Assembly: GCF_022832385.1 (NCBI RefSeq)
Contig: NZ_JALHLE010000019.1
Location: forward strand, 103,233 to 167,232
DNA: 64,000 nt
From: Novosphingobium album (ex Hu et al. 2023)
GTDB lineage: Bacteria; Pseudomonadota; Alphaproteobacteria; Sphingomonadales; Sphingomonadaceae
Reading direction: 5' to 3'
A model generated the notes under the pieces. It was not told the origin of the DNA, did no database searches, and saw nothing but the letters and a program-made list of their open reading frames with translations. Positions 7,784 to 16,678 of this stretch are shown here, in pieces. Position 1 is the stretch's first letter, and every line of letters starts with the position of its first letter. The position numbers were made by a program, and so were the translations under genes.

Positions 7784-10124
7784 AGCTCAGCTCCAGACCG
7801 TAGGTGCGCGGTTCACCCACGGCCGCAGCGTTGTGGCCGAGCGCCGCGGCCAGCGTCATGCCACCCACGAAGTATTCCTTGTCGGTCAGGTTCTTGGCGA
7901 ACAGCGCCGCCGAGAAGTTGGAACCGGCGATGTCTGTCCAGTCCAAACGCGCATGGACCAGCGCATAGCCCGGCAGGCGCGTGCCCGGCGCGATCGAGGC
8001 GGCCGCATTCGAGAAGTACTGCGCGCTCTGGCCATAGACCTCGCCGCGCAGCGACACATCGCCCATGTTCTCGCCCACCGGCACCGAGATCTGGGCATAG
8101 GCCGTGCCCGAGAACTTGGGCGTGTCGCCCACCGGCCCGTAGGAATAGGGATTGCCGAAAAGCTCGATATTGCCGTTGGTGAACTTGGCATTGGTGTAGG
8201 CCATCGAACCACCCAGCGTGAGCCACTCGGCCGGCCGCACAGCGCCCTGTGCCTCGAAACCCCAGATGCGGCTCGAAGGCACGTTCGCCGTCACGGCGAT
8301 CGAGGCAAGGCCGCCCGGACCGTCCGGATCAGGGAACTCGACGCGCTGCACGTCCTGAATCCACTGCACGAACACGGCAGAAGCAAAGTTGGCGGGGCGG
8401 CCGAACAGATCACCCGAATACTTCACACCGCCTTCGATGTCCTGCGTGTGCTCTGAATCGAACAGGTTGCCGCCCCCAGTTGCCGTCGCGGTAACCGGCG
8501 GAGCCGCTCCGTTGAAACCGCCCGAACGGAAACTGCCGCGCGTCTTCAGGTAGGCGAACCATTCCGGAGTGACCTTGTATTCCAGCCCGACTTCCCAAGA
8601 TGGATCGGAGAAGGTCTTGTGCTGGCCCGGAAGGCCGAAGGTGTAAGTCGCCTGCGGAAGTTGCTCGATCGAGACGCGCTCCCATGTATAGCGCAGGCCA
8701 CCGGTCAGCTTGAGATCGGGAATGACCTCGTAGGACAACTGGCCATAAAGCGCGTCCGTCTTGTTCCGGATGCGGAAGTTGTTGGTGACATAGCTCGGCG
8801 CGAGCACCGGCGAGACGTCGAAATAGGTCTGGGGCCAGAGCGTATCGCTGCGCTGGCGCTGCATGTAGTAGCCGAAGATGTATTCCAGCTTCCCGTCCAT
8901 GGTGTCGCCAAGCAGTTGTGCTTCCTCGGAGACAGAACGGACCTTGAGCTGGTTGCCGTACTGGTCCGCAGCGGCGTTAGCGGTAAGGATGGTGACGAAC
9001 GGCGCGCCGAGCTGTGGCTGTTCCGAACGGGTCTTGGAATTCGAATAGCCGAAGATGTTGCGCAGCGTGGCGCCGCCGCCGAGTTCGATTTCGGTGGTAT
9101 TGGTCACGAACCAGTCCTCGCCGTGGTGGCTGGCACCACCCGGATGCCGGGTCTTGTAGGGTCCGATCCGGCGCTGCTCATCAACATAGGCGATCAGCCC
9201 TGGGGCATAGGCATCGGGATGCGCGGCCAGATAGGATGCCCAGAGGCCATCGACTCCGAATGCGGCATCCAGCCCCGGTCCGAACAGCAGGCCTGCACCG
9301 CATGTCAGCGCGTAACCATTGTTCGTGTCTCCACAGCCATAGACGCTGTAGGTGTAGGACGCGCCTGTATTGGTCCCACCGGTCTTGGTGTACTGCGCCA
9401 TCGTGGTGTTGGTGATGCCATCGGCCGGCTTGATCGTGAGCGTCATGCGGCCGCTGTCACGCTTCACGTTCCCCAGCCGCTCGTTGTTGAGCAGGTTGCG
9501 GATATAACCGTCCTTGCGCACGGTATCGAACGCGAAGCGCATCAGCAAGGTATCGTCGATCAGCGGCAGGTTCACCATGCCTTCGACTTCGTGCATGTCG
9601 TAATTGCCGATACGCCCGCGCAGCGTGGCCTTGAGATCGTTCACCGGCTTGGCCGAGTTGTAGAGCACCGCGCCGCCGGTGGCATTGCGGCCGAACAGCG
9701 TGCCCTGCGGCCCCTTGAGGACCTGCACGTTCTCCAGATCGTAGAACGAGGACGCGCCATTGATCGTCAGCGGCACTTCGTTGAGATAAGCGATCACGGC
9801 CGAAGGCGAGCCGGAGAAAGTATCCGCCGTCTGCCCGCGGATCGAATAGGTCAGCGAGTTGTTGCCCTGCGTCTGGCGGATCGTCAGGCCCGGCGCGACC
9901 GTCTGCAGATCGGAATCGGTGTGCACGCCGCGCTGGATCAGGTCGTCATTGCTCAGTGCGGTGATTGCTGCCGGGACAGTCGAAAGCGTCTCGTCGCGGC
10001 GGCGGGCAGTAACGATGATTTCGCCGTTGGACGCGCCCTCTTCGCCAGCAGCCTGCGCGAACGCCGTATCTGCACCGGATAGGAACGTACCGGCCGCAAG
10101 CGCGGCCAACATCAGTTGCCTCAT
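7773..10124 (-). CDS. TonB-dependent outer membrane receptor
   Basis: A 783-residue receptor for active uptake across the outer membrane, driven by TonB-ExbBD. It has a signal peptide (MRQLMLAALAAGTFLSG, cleavage after AFA near residue 24), an N-terminal GEIIVTARRRDE segment of sphingomonad type, a plug domain with NVQVLKGPQGTLFGRNATGG (about 121-140), and a beta-barrel ending in a terminal aromatic residue (SFKY). The ATG at 10124 has GAGGAGGG just upstream; a longer frame to 10172 is less likely. It is last in a ferredoxin-P450-SDR-receptor run, suggesting that it imports the P450 substrate, probably a hydrophobic compound. Confidence 0.92.
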   Translation of the reverse strand: MRQLMLAALAAGTFLSGADTAFAQAAGEEGASNGEIIVTARRRDETLSTVPAAITALSNDDLIQRGVHTDSDLQTVAPGLTIRQTQGNNSLTYSIRGQTADTFSGSPSAVIAYLNEVPLTINGASSFYDLENVQVLKGPQGTLFGRNATGGAVLYNSAKPVNDLKATLRGRIGNYDMHEVEGMVNLPLIDDTLLMRFAFDTVRKDGYIRNLLNNERLGNVKRDSGRMTLTIKPADGITNTTMAQYTKTGGTNTGASYTYSVYGCGDTNNGYALTCGAGLLFGPGLDAAFGVDGLWASYLAAHPDAYAPGLIAYVDEQRRIGPYKTRHPGGASHHGEDWFVTNTTEIELGGGATLRNIFGYSNSKTRSEQPQLGAPFVTILTANAAADQYGNQLKVRSVSEEAQLLGDTMDGKLEYIFGYYMQRQRSDTLWPQTYFDVSPVLAPSYVTNNFRIRNKTDALYGQLSYEVIPDLKLTGGLRYTWERVSIEQLPQATYTFGLPGQHKTFSDPSWEVGLEYKVTPEWFAYLKTRGSFRSGGFNGAAPPVTATATGGGNLFDSEHTQDIEGGVKYSGDLFGRPANFASAVFVQWIQDVQRVEFPDPDGPGGLASIAVTANVPSSRIWGFEAQGAVRPAEWLTLGGSMAYTNAKFTNGNIELFGNPYSYGPVGDTPKFSGTAYAQISVPVGENMGDVSLRGEVYGQSAQYFSNAAASIAPGTRLPGYALVHARLDWTDIAGSNFSAALFAKNLTDKEYFVGGMTLAAALGHNAAAVGEPRTYGLELSFKY

Positions 10125-10203
10125 GGTTTCCCTCCTCATTTGGCGCGCTCTTCCGACGCGCCTCTTCTTCAAAACTTCCCTGCGTCCCGATTTCGGGGAC
10201 CAA

Positions 10204-11046
10204 TTATTCTTTCATCGCCGCAGCGCGCGCATCCATGATGTCGCGCAAGTGGTTCACCGGATCGCCCACCGTCACGCCCCCCTCGACCGGAAGAACCGCG
10301 CCCGTCATGTGGCGCGACTTGTCGGTCGCCAGGAACAGCGCGACATTGGCGCAATCCTCCGGCTCACCCCGCCGCTTTATGAGCTGGTTGGACAAGTAGA
10401 CGCCGTTCACGCCCTCCTCGATCCGTGCTGTGACATCGCTGTCCGCGCCCTCCTGCTTGAACGCGGAAAGGTCGGTTCGGACGTGACCCGGCACAATGCA
10501 GTTCACACGGATGCCATACTGGGCAAGATCGATCGCGGAGGACTTGCTGAACTGAACCAGCGCCGCCTTCGATGCGCGGTAGGTCATCATTGCCATGCCC
10601 GCGAGCGTGCCCGCGATCGACGAGGTATTGAGAATGATCCCGCCGTTCCCGCGCGCTGCCATGACGCGGGCCGCGTTTCTGGTTCCAAGCATCGGCCCAA
10701 GAACATTGACCCGCATCACACGGTCGAAATCGTCAAGCTTGTCATCAAGGAAACTGGGGTAGGCACCGCAAGACATACCGGCGTTGTTGAACATGATGTC
10801 CAGGCCGCCAAAATGCTCGACGGCAAAGTCAACGACGGCCTGCATGTCCTCTTCGCTGCCGACATCGGTGTGATGATACACTGCCGCATCACCCAGCGCC
10901 GCGGCCAGAGCCTCGCCCGCCGCATCCTGAATGTCCGCGATGACCACCTTCGCGCCTTCGGCCACGAAGAGTTCCACGGTTGCCCTGCCAATGCCGCTGG
11001 CGCCGCCGGTGATGATGGCGACCTTGCCAGCCAGTTCCTGTGCCAC
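10204..11046 (-). CDS. SDR family oxidoreductase
   Basis: A 280-residue classical SDR. TGGASGIG (about 13-20) binds NAD, NNAG lies near 88-91, the catalytic serine is in NTSSIAG (about 139-145), and the YxxxK motif is TYRASKAA (about 154-161). The C-terminus has an unusually long tail after MTGAVLPVEGG, ending DARAAAMKE. It sits 22 bases after the P450 stop and 79 bases before the receptor start. Its likely job is oxidation of the alcohol made by the P450. Related SDRs include hydroxysteroid dehydrogenases, but no residue here decides the substrate. Confidence 0.88.
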   Translation of the reverse strand: MAQELAGKVAIITGGASGIGRATVELFVAEGAKVVIADIQDAAGEALAAALGDAAVYHHTDVGSEEDMQAVVDFAVEHFGGLDIMFNNAGMSCGAYPSFLDDKLDDFDRVMRVNVLGPMLGTRNAARVMAARGNGGIILNTSSIAGTLAGMAMMTYRASKAALVQFSKSSAIDLAQYGIRVNCIVPGHVRTDLSAFKQEGADSDVTARIEEGVNGVYLSNQLIKRRGEPEDCANVALFLATDKSRHMTGAVLPVEGGVTVGDPVNHLRDIMDARAAAMKE

Positions 11047-11068
11047 GTCCGTGCCCCCCGGTCCGCTC

Positions 11069-12394
11069 TCAGCGCGCTTCGAAGGTGATGGGCAGCGATT
11101 CGATCGTGCGCGTGGCCACCGTCGGTGTGTAGGTGATCTCGCTTTCGGCGATCGCCAGCTTCATGTTCATCATCTGCTTGACGATCTCACGCGCGGCGAC
11201 CTTCACTTCCATGCGGGCCAGCGCCAGCCCGATGCAGCGGTGCGGCCCGCCGCCGAACGCGACGTGGCGGCCAAGGTTCGGGCGGGTGATGTCGAAGCTG
11301 CGCGGTTCGGGGAACACCGTCTCGTCGTCATTGCCGGACCCGTAGACCAGCAGCATATGCGCCCCGGCGGGGATCTTGGTGCCGTTTACGACCACGTCCT
11401 TGGTCGTCATGCGCGAGAGCGCACGTACCGGCGGTTCGGCGCGGAGGTGCTCCTCGATAAAGCGGTTGAGCTGGCGTTCGTCATCGACAACGCTTTCGAG
11501 CAGTTCGGCGATGCCCGGTTTGGTCGTCAGCACGTAGAACAGGTTGCCGATCGCCGTCGCCGTGGTGTCGTTGCCCGCGATCAGCGTCGCGCGGCACAGC
11601 GAAACCGCCTCTTCGAAGGTCAGCTTTTCCTTGGTGCCGTCGGCATTGGTCACTTCTGCATGAACGAGGTCGGAAATCATGTCCTCGGTCGGATTTGCTT
11701 CCTTTTCCTTCATCTTGGCGATGAGGTAGTTCTGCAGATCCGCAATCTGCTGGGCATTTTCCAGCATCGTCTCGCGGGTCTGCATGGCACCGATCTGCGC
11801 GGTGACCGCGACCGACCAGCGCGAGATCTTGTCCTCCATCCCCTGGTCAAGGCCGAGCTGTTCGACGATCACGCGGATGGTCAGCGGGATGGCGATGTCC
11901 TTGACGGCATCGCACTTGCCGTTCCCTTTGGCCACAACATCGGCGATCAGGTCATGCACGACGGCGGTGATGCGCGGCTCCAGCTCCTTCACGCGATGCG
12001 CGGTGAAGGCGTTTTCCATCAGTTTGCGGATACGCGTGTGATAGGGCGGGTCCGACATGATCGCGTCGGGGAAGTAACCGCCGCCATGCTCACGCAGGTA
12101 AGCCTCGAACTCCTCGCGCATGCCGCGCGCCTGCTGTTCCGAATAGCCGTGCTTGACGGAAAAGGTGATCGGATCGGACTGGACAGCCGAGATATCCTCG
12201 TGCCGGGTCACCAGCCAGGAGCCCAGCTTCTCGTCGAAGTGGATGGGGTCGCCATGACGCATCGCGCGGTAGAAGTCGCGCGGCTGGGCCTGGATTGCCG
12301 TATTTGCCAGCGTGCCTTCCTGAAGCAGAGCCGCCTCTTCGGGGGTAAGCTCAAGCCGCTCCGAAACGCGGTCCTCGGTGGTCTGTGTCGCCAT
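11069..12394 (-). CDS. Cytochrome P450
   Basis: A 441-residue soluble bacterial P450 that hydroxylates a substrate using O2 and two electrons, most likely from the ferredoxin encoded just upstream. The I-helix oxygen-binding motif reads LIAGNDTTATAIG (about 274-286). The E-x-x-R motif is in EEHLRAEPPVR, and the haem loop is FGGGPHRCIGLALARME (about 379-395) with the cysteine ligand. There is no membrane anchor. Length is at the upper end for class I bacterial P450s because of an extended N-terminus. No reductase gene is in the window, so that component must come from elsewhere. CYP family cannot be assigned by eye. Confidence 0.95.
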   Translation of the reverse strand: MATQTTEDRVSERLELTPEEAALLQEGTLANTAIQAQPRDFYRAMRHGDPIHFDEKLGSWLVTRHEDISAVQSDPITFSVKHGYSEQQARGMREEFEAYLREHGGGYFPDAIMSDPPYHTRIRKLMENAFTAHRVKELEPRITAVVHDLIADVVAKGNGKCDAVKDIAIPLTIRVIVEQLGLDQGMEDKISRWSVAVTAQIGAMQTRETMLENAQQIADLQNYLIAKMKEKEANPTEDMISDLVHAEVTNADGTKEKLTFEEAVSLCRATLIAGNDTTATAIGNLFYVLTTKPGIAELLESVVDDERQLNRFIEEHLRAEPPVRALSRMTTKDVVVNGTKIPAGAHMLLVYGSGNDDETVFPEPRSFDITRPNLGRHVAFGGGPHRCIGLALARMEVKVAAREIVKQMMNMKLAIAESEITYTPTVATRTIESLPITFEAR

Positions 12395-12458
12395 AGTGCC
12401 GTCCTGTCATCCTGCTCTTGGGCTGCGCCATTACCTTTGGCCGTCGCAGCGCCGATCT

Positions 12459-12490
12459 CTTGACCGTTCTATGAACGCCACACCGTCAAG
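12459..12490. repeat. Nested inverted repeat between ferredoxin and P450 genes
   Basis: CTTGAC (12459-12464) pairs with GTCAAG (12485-12490), and inside it CGTTC (12465-12469) pairs with GAACG (12473-12477) around TAT. It lies in the 185-base gap downstream of the ferredoxin and 65 bases before the P450 start. It could be an operator or an mRNA stem that sets relative expression of the two genes. No other evidence supports it. Confidence 0.25.
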
Positions 12491-12579
12491 CCGCCATGCC
12501 CGCCTTCGAAGCCGCGCTTGCCCCCATCTGCAAAGGCGGCAATGACACCGGCAACTGCGAACGGGCCGCAGCGCCGTGG

Positions 12580-12915
12580 TCAATAGGACGAAGCAGGCGC
12601 TACAGTGACCTCCAGCCCGTCCAGTTCCCGTGACATTTTGATCTGGCAACCAAGACGTGAATTGTCCTTCATCACGTCGGCGACCATGTCGAGCATGGCA
12701 AATTCAATCTCATCGGGATCACCGACCTTTTCCCACCACGACGGATCGACATAGACATGGCACGTCGCGCAGGCGCATCCACCGCCGCAATCGCCCATGA
12801 TACCCGCCACGCCATGCTGCTTGGCGAGTTCCATCAAGCTGATGCCTTCCTCAACATCGTCGAAGGTCTGAGTCACGCCTTCGACGTCGGTCATGGTTAC
12901 TTTCAGATTGCCCAT
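12580..12915 (-). CDS. [2Fe-2S] ferredoxin (adrenodoxin/putidaredoxin type)
   Basis: A 111-residue electron carrier. Cysteine ligands follow C-x5-C-x2-C in GDCGGGCACATCHVY (about 41-55), with the fourth cysteine in SRLGCQI (about 88-94). An extra cysteine lies inside the first spacer. The acidic patch before SRLGCQ (DPDEIEFAMLD) resembles the docking region for P450s and reductases. I chose ATG 12915 (MGNLKVTMTDVEG), which gives the usual family length; the frame extends 24 codons further without similarity. It is the first gene of the ferredoxin-P450-SDR-receptor run and diverges from the amidohydrolase. It could also serve the Rieske oxygenases nearby. Confidence 0.92.
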   Translation of the reverse strand: MGNLKVTMTDVEGVTQTFDDVEEGISLMELAKQHGVAGIMGDCGGGCACATCHVYVDPSWWEKVGDPDEIEFAMLDMVADVMKDNSRLGCQIKMSRELDGLEVTVAPASSY

Positions 12916-13026
12916 TTTTCGCAATTTCCTCTCAATCCCGCAGACACCGCTCTTTATCCCGGCAAATGCGTCTTTCCTTGTTTCCATGCCTTAGCGCACG
13001 TCAGTTTGCAAAGGACCTGCTGCGCG

Positions 13027-13044
13027 CCGCCACTTGACTGGCGG
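13027..13044. promoter_or_regulatory. Dyad in the divergent control region
   Basis: CCGCCA and TGGCGG form a perfect 6-bp inverted repeat separated by CTTGAC. It lies in the 274-base region between the divergent ferredoxin (start 12915) and amidohydrolase (start 13190) genes, about 112 and 146 bases from their starts. The spacer includes a TTGAC box that could be a -35 element. It is a candidate operator for coordinated control of both operons; no regulator gene is adjacent. Confidence 0.35.
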
Positions 13045-13189
13045 TGAAGATCGCTCCTGCGCGCGCCGTCAGGGGAAACCGGTTCTGCATGGCCAGTCAT
13101 TTGCCGCAGCAGCCTCCCAAACTACTTTGCAGTTCCCGAAATCGGCATCCAGCGCGGCCGCGCCCTGCCGGGCAATAAGGAGAGGAAAC

Positions 13190-14476
13190 GTGGGCCGGAC
13201 CCTGATCCAGAACGCCACGATATTCACAGCTGCCGGCACGGACACCTTCAAGGGTGATCTGGTGATCGAAGGCAACCGCATCGTCTCGGCCGGTTCAGGC
13301 GCAAAGGCGCTCCCGGGAGACGAGGTCATCGACGCCACCGGCTTGTTCTGCATGCCCGGCATGACCGAGGGCCACGCGCACCTGTCGTTCGAGAATGTCT
13401 GCGCCACCGAGGACTTGATCACGCCGAGCCCGGAAACCCAGGCCTTCACCACAGCCCGCGGCGCCAAGGCGCTTATCGAGGCCGGCTTCACGAGTGCCTA
13501 TGGCGCATCCGAAGCCAAGCTCAAGCTGGCCGTGGCCGTGCGCGACGAAGTGAATGCCGGACGCCTGCCGGGCCCGCGCATCCGCGCAGGCGGCCTCGAA
13601 ATCAGCGTGACCGGCGCTATGGGCGATGAAAGCAAGGCCCACAATCCGCGCGTCGGCCCCTCGACCATTGTCGATGGCGTCGAAGAAATGCGCAAGGCCG
13701 TGCGCCTGCATTGCCGTGAAGGGCTGGACAACATCAAGCTCGATGTCTCGGGGGACCCGTTCTATCCGAACACGCCCGGGCACACGACGCCGATGACCTT
13801 CGACGAAATCCGCGTCGCGGCCGAAACGGCCCACGCCTATGGCCGCAAGATCAACGCGCACACGCGCTCGATCGACGGCTCCAAATATTGCGTGCGCGCC
13901 GGTGTCGATGGCCTGTTCCATGTCGAATATTCCGACGAGGAGCTACTCGACATGATGGCAGAGGCGAAGGATCGCATCTTCGTCGTGCCGACCGTGGGCC
14001 TCTTTGCGCAGATCATGGCCGGAGAGGCCGCAGGTCATGGCCTATCGCCCGAAGTGGGCGGCTACATGAACATCCCCGAACTGCTGGAAAACTCGGTCAG
14101 AACACACACCGAACTGCGCAAGCGCGGCATTCGCCACCTGATCGGCGGTGACTACGGCTTCGGCTGGAGCCCGCACGGCACGCAGGGCCGGGACATCAAG
14201 TCGTTCGTCGATCTCTACGGTTATTCGCCCGCCGAGGCCCTGATCTGCGCCACCCGCAACGGCGGCCTTGCCATGGGCTACAACGGTGAACTCGGCACGC
14301 TGGAGGACGGCAAGCTGGCCGATCTCATCCTCGTCGAAGGCAACCCGCTGACCGACCTGTCCGTCCTGTCCGGCCCCGAAAAGGTGGCACTCGTGATGAA
14401 GGACGGAGCGATTCAGAAGAAGTCCCCCGCACTCGCCGCGAAGCAAAACACACCCGCGCTCGAACCCGCGGAATAA
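13190..14476 (+). CDS. Amidohydrolase family protein (imidazolonepropionase/prolidase-like)
   Basis: A 428-residue metal-dependent hydrolase of the amidohydrolase superfamily. Likely metal ligands are HAH in TEGHAHLSF (about 61-69), a carboxylated lysine in NIKLDVSGDP, histidines in INAHTRS and LFHVEYSD, and the catalytic aspartate in GGDYGFGWSPHG. The C-terminal small beta domain (LEDGKLADLILVEGNPL) is typical. The start is a GTG at 13190 with GGAGAGG nearby; no ATG fits the family start. It is the first gene of a plus-strand catabolic operon, 13 bases before a Rieske oxygenase. It probably hydrolyses a cyclic amide, lactone or ring-opened intermediate; the substrate is unknown. Confidence 0.87.
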   Translation: MGRTLIQNATIFTAAGTDTFKGDLVIEGNRIVSAGSGAKALPGDEVIDATGLFCMPGMTEGHAHLSFENVCATEDLITPSPETQAFTTARGAKALIEAGFTSAYGASEAKLKLAVAVRDEVNAGRLPGPRIRAGGLEISVTGAMGDESKAHNPRVGPSTIVDGVEEMRKAVRLHCREGLDNIKLDVSGDPFYPNTPGHTTPMTFDEIRVAAETAHAYGRKINAHTRSIDGSKYCVRAGVDGLFHVEYSDEELLDMMAEAKDRIFVVPTVGLFAQIMAGEAAGHGLSPEVGGYMNIPELLENSVRTHTELRKRGIRHLIGGDYGFGWSPHGTQGRDIKSFVDLYGYSPAEALICATRNGGLAMGYNGELGTLEDGKLADLILVEGNPLTDLSVLSGPEKVALVMKDGAIQKKSPALAAKQNTPALEPAE

Positions 14477-14489
14477 GGAGCATACCCAG

Positions 14490-15917
14490 ATGAACGTCCA
14501 GACCGGCAAGATGCAGCCCGGAGAGGCGCGCCACCCCGACGTCAGCACGCAGGACATCATTGCGCGCGACCAGCACAAGGCCCCCGAATGGGTCGCCAGC
14601 GAGTCCTATGAATATCTCGGAAGCGAGGATATCGACACCAAGCGCTATACTTCCGCCGAATACATGCAGGAGGAATTCAAGCGCCTGTGGACCCGCACCT
14701 GGCAGTTCGCCTGCCGCGAGGAACACATTCCCGAAGTCGGCGACTACTATGTCTACGACATCGGCCCCTACTCGTTCATCGTCACCCGCGTGACGCCGAC
14801 CGAGATCCGGGCCTACTTCAACGCCTGCCTCCATCGCGGAACCAAGCTGCGCGCATCGAACACCGAAGGCGCCGCCTCCGAGTTCAAGTGCAGTTTCCAC
14901 GGCTGGTCCTGGAACATCGACGGTTCCAACAAGTCGATGCTGTGCCCCTGGGACTTCCCGCATGCCGATCCCAAGGAATACTCGCTGCCCGAGGCGCGGG
15001 TGCAAACGCTGGGCGGTTTTGTGTGGATCAACATGGACCCCGACGCGCCCAGCCTTGAAGACTATCTCGGCCCCAAGGCGCTGGAACACATCAAGGCGTG
15101 GAAGCTCGAAGACCGCTACATCACCTGCCACGTAACCAAGCCGATTCCCTCGAACTGGAAGCTCAACATCGAGGCTTTCATGGAGGCCTATCACGTGCCC
15201 GACACGCACCCGCAGGTCTCGCCGACCAACGCGGACGTGAACTCGCAGTATGACACATATGGCGAGCACGTGAACCGCTTCATCTCGACACTGGGTGTCG
15301 TCAGCCCCGAACATACCGGCAAGTACACCGAGCAGGACGTGCTCGACATGTTCACCGTGGGCGACAGCTCGATCGTCAAGGAAAAGCCGCAGGTTCCCGA
15401 TGGCGCCACCGCGCGCCAGATGATGGCCGACATGTTCCGCGGCATGTTCGAACAGGCCACCAACACCGACCTTTCCAGCGTCTCCGACTCCGAGATCCTG
15501 GACTGCTTCAGCTATACGATCTTCCCGAACACCTTCCTGTTCCCGGGCATCTCGCTGCCGATGGTCTACCGCTTCCGCCCGAACCCGAAGAACCACCGCG
15601 AAAGCCTCTACGAAGTGCTGTTCCTGCGGCCCAAGCCCAAGGACGGCAGCTATGTCGAGACGGCCGAGCCGGTCCACCTGACGGCCGAGCAGTCGTTCTG
15701 TGACGCGGAAAGCATGGACCCGGGGTTCGGCGGCATTCTCGATCAGGATACCGACAACCTTTTCCTTCAGCAGGAAGGCGTGGAGGCTTCGGCCAAGCCG
15801 GGCCTGACGCTGGGCGACTATCAGGAAATCCGTATCCGCCACTTCGAGCAGGCCATCGACAAGTACATGGCGATGGATCCGAAGATCCCGAACTGGAAGG
15901 CCCTGCAGCGCAAGTGA
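14490..15917 (+). CDS. Rieske non-haem iron oxygenase, large subunit
   Basis: A 475-residue aromatic-ring-hydroxylating-type oxygenase alpha subunit. The Rieske [2Fe-2S] ligands are C-x-H in CLHRGTKL (about 111-118) and C-x2-H in CSFHGWSW (about 132-139), 18 residues apart. The mononuclear iron site is NIEAFMEAYHVPDTHP (about 226-241), giving two histidines, with a later acid expected near the C-terminus. No beta subunit is adjacent, so it is probably an alpha-only oxygenase. The ferredoxin at 12580 is a plausible donor. Its stop overlaps the following SDR start (GTGA). Substrate unknown; such enzymes dihydroxylate rings, demethylate or monohydroxylate. Confidence 0.93.
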   Translation: MNVQTGKMQPGEARHPDVSTQDIIARDQHKAPEWVASESYEYLGSEDIDTKRYTSAEYMQEEFKRLWTRTWQFACREEHIPEVGDYYVYDIGPYSFIVTRVTPTEIRAYFNACLHRGTKLRASNTEGAASEFKCSFHGWSWNIDGSNKSMLCPWDFPHADPKEYSLPEARVQTLGGFVWINMDPDAPSLEDYLGPKALEHIKAWKLEDRYITCHVTKPIPSNWKLNIEAFMEAYHVPDTHPQVSPTNADVNSQYDTYGEHVNRFISTLGVVSPEHTGKYTEQDVLDMFTVGDSSIVKEKPQVPDGATARQMMADMFRGMFEQATNTDLSSVSDSEILDCFSYTIFPNTFLFPGISLPMVYRFRPNPKNHRESLYEVLFLRPKPKDGSYVETAEPVHLTAEQSFCDAESMDPGFGGILDQDTDNLFLQQEGVEASAKPGLTLGDYQEIRIRHFEQAIDKYMAMDPKIPNWKALQRK

Positions 15918-16678
15918 CCTTCCCGCTTCACGGCAGGACAATACTGGTCGCCGGTGCCTCCTCGGGCATCGGCGCCGGGTTTTCCCGGGCTATCGCAAAG
16001 GCGGGCGGCAGCGTGGTTCTTGGCGCGCGGCGGCTGGAACGAACGCAAGTGCTCGCGGCAGACATCGAGGCTGAAGGCGGCAAGGCGCTTGCCGTACCGC
16101 TCGACGTAACCGAACAAGCATCGGTGATCGGGGCCTTCGATGCGGCTGAGGAGCGCTTCGGCCTTGTGCATGGCGTGGTTGCCAATGCCGGGATCGGCAC
16201 GGGCGGCCATGCCACCGACGTTCCGGCAGAAGGGCTGTCCGGCGTGCTCGATACCAACCTGCTCGGCAGCTATCTCGTCGCGCGCGAAGGTGCGCGGCGG
16301 ATGATCGCATCGGGCAGTCGCGAGCGCGGTGACGGGCGTGTCGTGCTGATCGGCTCGATCACCGCGCAGCAGATCGGCACCGGCGATGCCATGTATGCCG
16401 CCACCAAAGCGGGCCTTGCCCACCTCGGCCGCCAGTTGGCCCGTGAATGGGTTCGCCAGGGCATCAACGTCAACACGCTGCAGCCGGGGTGGATTCCCAC
16501 CGAAATCAACACAGAATGGTTCGCCAGTGAGCGTGGACAGGCCGATATCCAGCGCCTCCACCGCCGCCGCCTGCTTGACGCAGACTCGCTGGACGCCATG
16601 CTGCTCTACCTGCTCTCCGACGCCTCGCGACAGGTAACGGGTTCCACTTTCACCATCGACGACGGACAATCGCTGTAA
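15914..16678 (+). CDS. SDR family oxidoreductase
   Basis: A 254-residue SDR. The GTG start at 15914 overlaps the stop of the Rieske gene, indicating coupling. It contains GASSGIG (about 14-20), ANAG in place of NNAG (about 93-96), GSITAQQ with the catalytic serine (about 143-149), and YAATKAG with the YxxxK motif (about 158-164). The coupling suggests oxidation of the Rieske product, for example a cis-diol or alcohol. The end overlaps the next gene by TAATG. It differs from the other SDRs in the window in the ANAG and SITAQQ segments, so it is not a recent copy. Confidence 0.88.
   Translation: MTFPLHGRTILVAGASSGIGAGFSRAIAKAGGSVVLGARRLERTQVLAADIEAEGGKALAVPLDVTEQASVIGAFDAAEERFGLVHGVVANAGIGTGGHATDVPAEGLSGVLDTNLLGSYLVAREGARRMIASGSRERGDGRVVLIGSITAQQIGTGDAMYAATKAGLAHLGRQLAREWVRQGINVNTLQPGWIPTEINTEWFASERGQADIQRLHRRRLLDADSLDAMLLYLLSDASRQVTGSTFTIDDGQSL

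Noticed and set aside
14325..15941. Minus-strand open frame of about 538 codons
   Set aside because: It is antisense to the amidohydrolase end and the whole Rieske gene (14490-15917), whose motifs are unambiguous. It has no recognisable domain and reflects the GC-rich codon pattern.
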